Below the pieces are notes generated by a model, which did not search any database, was not told the origin of the DNA, and saw only the letters and a program-made list of their open reading frames with translations. Below, in pieces: positions 62,810-64,000 of a stretch of 64,000 nt of DNA. This DNA is from JANLSE01 sp038214135 (GTDB lineage: Bacteria; Chloroflexota; Chloroflexia; Chloroflexales; Roseiflexaceae). A program made the translations under genes and the position numbers. Within the stretch, counting starts at the first letter, position 1. Each line of letters begins with the position of its first letter. Location: the NCBI GenBank assembly GCA_038214135.1, contig JBBQSD010000014.1, positions 8,110 to 72,109 of the forward strand. The letters are read 5' to 3'.

Positions 62810-64000
62810 TCGCCGTTTTTTGGTTCACAATGATGGAACGCCCTTCTTCTACCTTGCCGATACGGCCTGGGAGCTGTTTCACCGCCTGAGCCTGGAGGAT
62901 GCGGATGTGTATCTGCACGACCGTGCGGCAAAAGGGTTCACCGTGATCCAGGCGGTTGCACTGGCCGAGTATGATGGCCTGCATGTGCCGAATGCGGTGG
63001 GCGATCTGCCATTGTTCGATGATGACCCAACCAGGCCAAACGAGGCCTATTTTGAACACATGGACGAGATCATTGGCCGTGCCGAAAGCCTGGGTTTGTA
63101 TATTGGGCTGTTGCCAACCTGGGGCGATAAATGGAATCGGAAGTGGGGTGTTGGTCCGGAAATCTTCACACCAGAAAATGCCTATGCCTATGGGTTATGG
63201 CTTGGCCAGCGCTATGCCGATGCGCCAATTATCTGGATTCTTGGTGGAGATCGGCTGATCGAGAGCGATGCACATCGGGAAGTGATTGCAGCCATGGCCG
63301 CAGGGTTGCGTGAGGGCGATGGTGGCACCCACCTGATCACCTTCCATCCCCAGGGCCAACATACTTCATCAGAATACTTTCACGAGCAGGATTGGCTCGA
63401 TTTCAATATGCTGCAGAGCGGCCATACCCGTAACCGCGATAACTGGCGGATGATCACGAACGATTACCAGATGCTGCCAACCAAACCATGCATGGATGCC
63501 GAACCGGGCTATGAGGATCATCCAGCCGATTTCAAGCTCGATAATGGCTACCTCGATGAGTATGATGTTCGCAAGGCGCTGTACTGGGCATTATTTGCCG
63601 GTGCCCATGGCCATACCTATGGCTGCCACCCAATCTGGCAGTTCTGGTCGCCGCGCTACCGGCCTGCGGGTTTTGCTCGCCGCGAATGGCGTGAGGCGCT
63701 GCAACTCCCCGGCGCTGGGCATGTTCGCCATGCACGCAGCCTGCTGCGCTCGCGGCCATTCCTCAGCAGAATCCCCGATCAAGCGCTGATTATTTCCGAT
63801 GAGAGCGATCAATCGCGCCATGTGCGTGCCACCCGCGATCAATCAGGCAGCTATGCGCTGATCTATCTGCCATTCTATACCGCAATCACCATCGATCTTG
63901 AGCGATTATCTGGCAACACACTGATCGCCTATTGGTATAACCCGCGCACTGGTGTGGCGATGCACAGCGCGCATGTGCCAAAGCAGGGGCAGTATTCATT
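62790..64000 (+). CDS. DUF4038 glycoside hydrolase-like protein, partial at window end
   Basis: 404 codons are visible and the frame is still open at the window end. The start ANRRFLVHNDGTPFFYLADTAWELFHRL is typical of DUF4038/apiosidase-like (GH140-type) glycosidases. PIIWILGGDR holds the acid/base-type Asp, and CMDAEPGYED follows with a Glu that could be the nucleophile. A C-terminal beta domain begins near LIIYLPFYTAITIDL (putative collagen-binding-like domain). No signal peptide is seen. AGGAG lies 5 bases before the ATG at 62790, which overlaps the end of the preceding gene. It would cleave plant-type side-chain sugars, by family. Confidence 0.85.
   Translation, partial: MLKISANRRFLVHNDGTPFFYLADTAWELFHRLSLEDADVYLHDRAAKGFTVIQAVALAEYDGLHVPNAVGDLPLFDDDPTRPNEAYFEHMDEIIGRAESLGLYIGLLPTWGDKWNRKWGVGPEIFTPENAYAYGLWLGQRYADAPIIWILGGDRLIESDAHREVIAAMAAGLREGDGGTHLITFHPQGQHTSSEYFHEQDWLDFNMLQSGHTRNRDNWRMITNDYQMLPTKPCMDAEPGYEDHPADFKLDNGYLDEYDVRKALYWALFAGAHGHTYGCHPIWQFWSPRYRPAGFARREWREALQLPGAGHVRHARSLLRSRPFLSRIPDQALIISDESDQSRHVRATRDQSGSYALIYLPFYTAITIDLERLSGNTLIAYWYNPRTGVAMHSAHVPKQGQYS

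Overview
This 64 kb window looks like chromosomal DNA of a filamentous or gliding member of the Chloroflexota (class Chloroflexia, broadly Herpetosiphon/Roseiflexus-like). This is inference from gene content: a SARP-type regulator with NB-ARC ATPase, a STAS/HAMP sensor, YugP, DUF1684 and Uma2 proteins, a secreted repeat protein ending in an LPLV-type tail, and many intergenic palindromes and heptamer repeats. G+C looks moderate (mid 50s by eye). I see no rRNA, tRNA, CRISPR array, intact insertion sequence or phage gene.

Layout. 0-10.4 kb: housekeeping and accessory genes (Uma2 nuclease, YiaAB, a DapA-family aldolase, biotin carboxylase/BCCP with a small upstream partner, YugP protease, PlsC-like acyltransferase, DUF2231, DUF1684, alpha/beta hydrolase). 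10.5-13 kb: a rearrangement scar where a truncated SARP regulator meets, tail to tail, a frameshifted subtilase fragment. 14-26.2 kb: eleven genes on the minus strand forming a likely catabolic region: P450, amidohydrolase, SDR, two Dpp-type permeases, a TAT/lipoprotein-like solute binder, an odd M20 protein, a RidA homologue, a second SDR, a creatininase-family amidohydrolase and a YheO/DauR-like regulator. No ABC ATPase gene is present. A Baeyer-Villiger-type monooxygenase follows at 26.7 kb, then a 907-residue secreted protein with seven 95-residue repeats.

31.7-46 kb is the most unusual part. It holds two proteins sharing an FSGRxNPxW N-terminal domain, a 672-residue HEXXH protease and several lipoproteins. 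It also holds two large proteins whose N-termini carry the QR-rich and LQRxxGNxAVxRLI-type signature known from cargo of extracellular contractile injection systems (eCIS). One ends in a domain that aligns with the colicin E3/cloacin ribosomal RNase with all four catalytic residues in place. The other carries about five annexin-like repeats and a metzincin-like protease with Asp as third zinc ligand. A YbjN-type (secretion-chaperone fold) protein and an unknown protein follow the RNase gene. No sheath, tube, baseplate or DUF4157 gene is in the window, so delivery by an eCIS is inference.

46-64 kb: cyclase/epimerase/glyoxalase operon, HAMP-STAS sensor, M1 aminopeptidase, hybrid histidine kinase, DHA2-type drug exporter, Gfo/Idh dehydrogenase with a glyoxalase, GH13 amylase, SDR, a GNAT protein that has lost its acetyl-CoA-binding core, and a DUF4038 glycosidase cut by the window end.

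At least five families of short intergenic repeats run through the window: CCGCAGGCT hairpins, GTAGAGACGCAA hairpins, GGGCGAAC hairpins, CCCCTCTCCC palindromes and ACTCCTG/GTCAGGA heptamer arrays. Some overlap stop codons of flanking genes.
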